Shown: piece by piece, positions 5,917-6,820 of the stretch
Numbering within the stretch: the stretch's first letter is position 1
Layout: each line of letters begins with the position of its first letter
Source of the DNA: JBFJVD01 sp041624375
GTDB taxonomy: Bacteria > Chloroflexota > Anaerolineae > Anaerolineales > E44-bin32
Direction: 5' to 3'
Assembly (NCBI GenBank): GCA_041624375.1
Contig: JBFJVD010000161.1
Location: 1-6,820, forward strand
Length of the DNA: 6,820 nt
Notes under the pieces: generated by a model
Database searches by the model: none
What the model saw: only the letters and a program-made list of their open reading frames with translations
Told to the model about the DNA's origin: nothing
Program-made: the position numbers and the translations under genes

Positions 5917-6198
5917 ACGGACGGTTCTTCTGTACCGAGCGAAAGCGAAGGGCCAGGCGTATATCGCCGTGTGGTTCGGTGATTGGGAACACCCTCATCT
6001 TCCTTAAATGGAGCGCCGAAAGGCGCTCCATCCATTTGCTGAAGCTTGTTGGCCCGATGGGTCGCGAAAGAATGTGTCCGGCGGATGTGACGAATTGGCG
6101 CCGAAGGGTGTCTAAAGAAGTAGAAGGCCGGAGGAGGCCGAAATGGAGCGCATGCGCGCAATAGGGTGCGCGGCGCGAAGAACAAAGGAGCTTATGCC
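5917..6198. other. Intergenic region between the envelope operon and the membrane-protein gene
   Basis: These 282 bases have no supportable gene. They contain the hairpin at 6008-6031. They also contain a second copy of the 11-mer AAATGGAGCGC (6006-6016 and 6141-6151) and a perfect GCGCATGCGC palindrome (6148-6157). No clear promoter for the downstream gene was identified. Confidence 0.5.
6008..6031 (+). terminator. Hairpin with GAAA tetraloop, probable operon terminator
   Basis: ATGGAGCGCC (6008-6017) and GGCGCTCCAT (6022-6031) form a perfect 10-bp stem closed by a GAAA loop of the stable GNRA type. It lies 92 bases after the lipoprotein stop codon. The following bases are CCATTTGC, so the U tract is short and interrupted. 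On the opposite strand TTTAAGG follows, so it could act weakly in both directions. Confidence 0.6.
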
Positions 6199-6820
6199 AT
6201 GGAAACCTTTATTCAAGATCTGGGATCCTTCCTTCCCGGCGCGCTTGCTGCGCTGGGCGTGTTGATCGGCGGGTGGATCGTGGCGCTGATCGTGCGCCGG
6301 GTGGTCCGCAGCCTGCTGGAGCGCAGCGGCGCCGATCGCCGGTTGGGCCCGATTCTCGGTGAAGACGAGGATCGCATCAACCTGGCTCACTGGGTTTCCC
6401 GGATCGTCTACTACGTGATCATGCTCTTTGTGGTTGTTGCCGTGCTCAACGTCCTCAATCTGGGTACGGTGGCAGCGCCGGTCACGGAGCTGCTTGGAAC
6501 CCTTACCGGATACATCTCGCAGCTCCTGGGCGCCGGTGCCCTGCTCGTTGTCGCCTGGATCCTGGCCAGCATGGTCCGGTTTGTGATCATCCGCGTCTTC
6601 ACGACGCTCAAGCTGGATGAGCGGCTTTCCAGCCAGGCGGACATCGAAGCCGGGGATCAGGCCTCCATGAGCAACACGATCGCCAATGTGGCCTATTGGC
6701 TGATCTTCCTGCTCTTCTTGCCGGCGATCGTCGGCGCTCTGGGCCTCGAAGGTTTGCTCGAGCCAATGCGCAACATGGTCGATGAAATCCTCGGCGTCCT
6801 GCCCGACATCATCGGCGCCG
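6199..6820 (+). CDS. Conserved TM-helix / mechanosensitive-channel-like membrane protein, N-terminal part
   Basis: The frame opens at ATG 6199 with AAAGGAG 8 bases upstream and stays open for 207 codons to the window edge, so the C-terminus is missing. Hydrophobic segments are at about 12-33 (ALAALGVLIGGWIVALIVRR), 66-88, 107-131 (LLGAGALLVVAWILASMVR) and 164-187. The first helix with its RR-rich end, and the repeat of a similar helix at 107-131 followed by RLSSQ, match the conserved TM-helix repeat found in MscS-like and related multi-pass proteins. Residues 65-115 and 165-207 look like two copies of one module (aromatic hydrophobic helix, LN/LG-containing turn, amphipathic stretch, PDI or SQL helix). 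Whether a channel-forming MscS beta domain follows is unknown; many such proteins lack it. An ATG at 6194 is out of frame and soon stops. Confidence 0.75.
   Translation, partial: METFIQDLGSFLPGALAALGVLIGGWIVALIVRRVVRSLLERSGADRRLGPILGEDEDRINLAHWVSRIVYYVIMLFVVVAVLNVLNLGTVAAPVTELLGTLTGYISQLLGAGALLVVAWILASMVRFVIIRVFTTLKLDERLSSQADIEAGDQASMSNTIANVAYWLIFLLFLPAIVGALGLEGLLEPMRNMVDEILGVLPDIIGA

Noticed and set aside
6006..6151. Miniature transposable element flanked by an 11-base target duplication
   Set aside because: There are no terminal inverted repeats inside the direct repeats, and the left copy is part of the hairpin stem.

Overview
The window is GC-rich bacterial chromosome with no tRNA, rRNA, CRISPR array or transposase that I can see. 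The best taxonomic guess is Chloroflexota (Anaerolineae or relatives). Two things point there: a lipoprotein carrying an Ig-like domain of the NBR1 (next-to-BRCA1) type behind a Pro/Thr-rich linker, and a surface protein combining Ig-like, LysM and DNRLRE/CBM96-like parts. This is inference from protein style; no marker gene is present.

The left third (1-1693) reads entirely on the minus strand. In transcription order it holds a small DUF2917-like cupin-type protein (1693-1433), a full-length two-domain thiosulfate sulfurtransferase with active-site Cys (1199-351), and the first 34 codons of a second rhodanese-type protein that runs off the left edge (102-1). Each has a clear Shine-Dalgarno sequence. 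A 12-bp GC-rich hairpin separates the last two genes. The 233-base gap before the sulfurtransferase gene contains nested and mutually exclusive inverted repeats and looks like a structured 5' leader. The theme is sulfane-sulfur handling.

A 592-base divergent intergenic region (1694-2285) follows. I find no convincing gene in it, only several inverted repeats, the strongest lying just upstream of the DUF2917-like gene.

The middle (2286-5916, plus strand) is a two-gene unit with a 28-base gap. Its first product is an 821-residue membrane-anchored, Cys-rich extracytoplasmic protein (Ig-like, LysM, two Fn3-like segments, DNRLRE-like C-terminus). Its second is a 378-residue lipoprotein (Ig-like domain related to that of its partner, NBR1-type Ig domain, C-terminal Ig/Fn3-like domain). 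Both appear to be non-enzymatic, adhesive or scaffold-like envelope proteins. A 10-bp hairpin with a GAAA loop at 6008-6031 probably ends this transcript.

The right end (6199-6820, plus strand) is the start of a multi-pass membrane protein of the conserved TM-helix / mechanosensitive-channel-like type, cut by the window edge. The most interesting items are the candidate structured leader of the sulfurtransferase gene and the envelope-protein pair.
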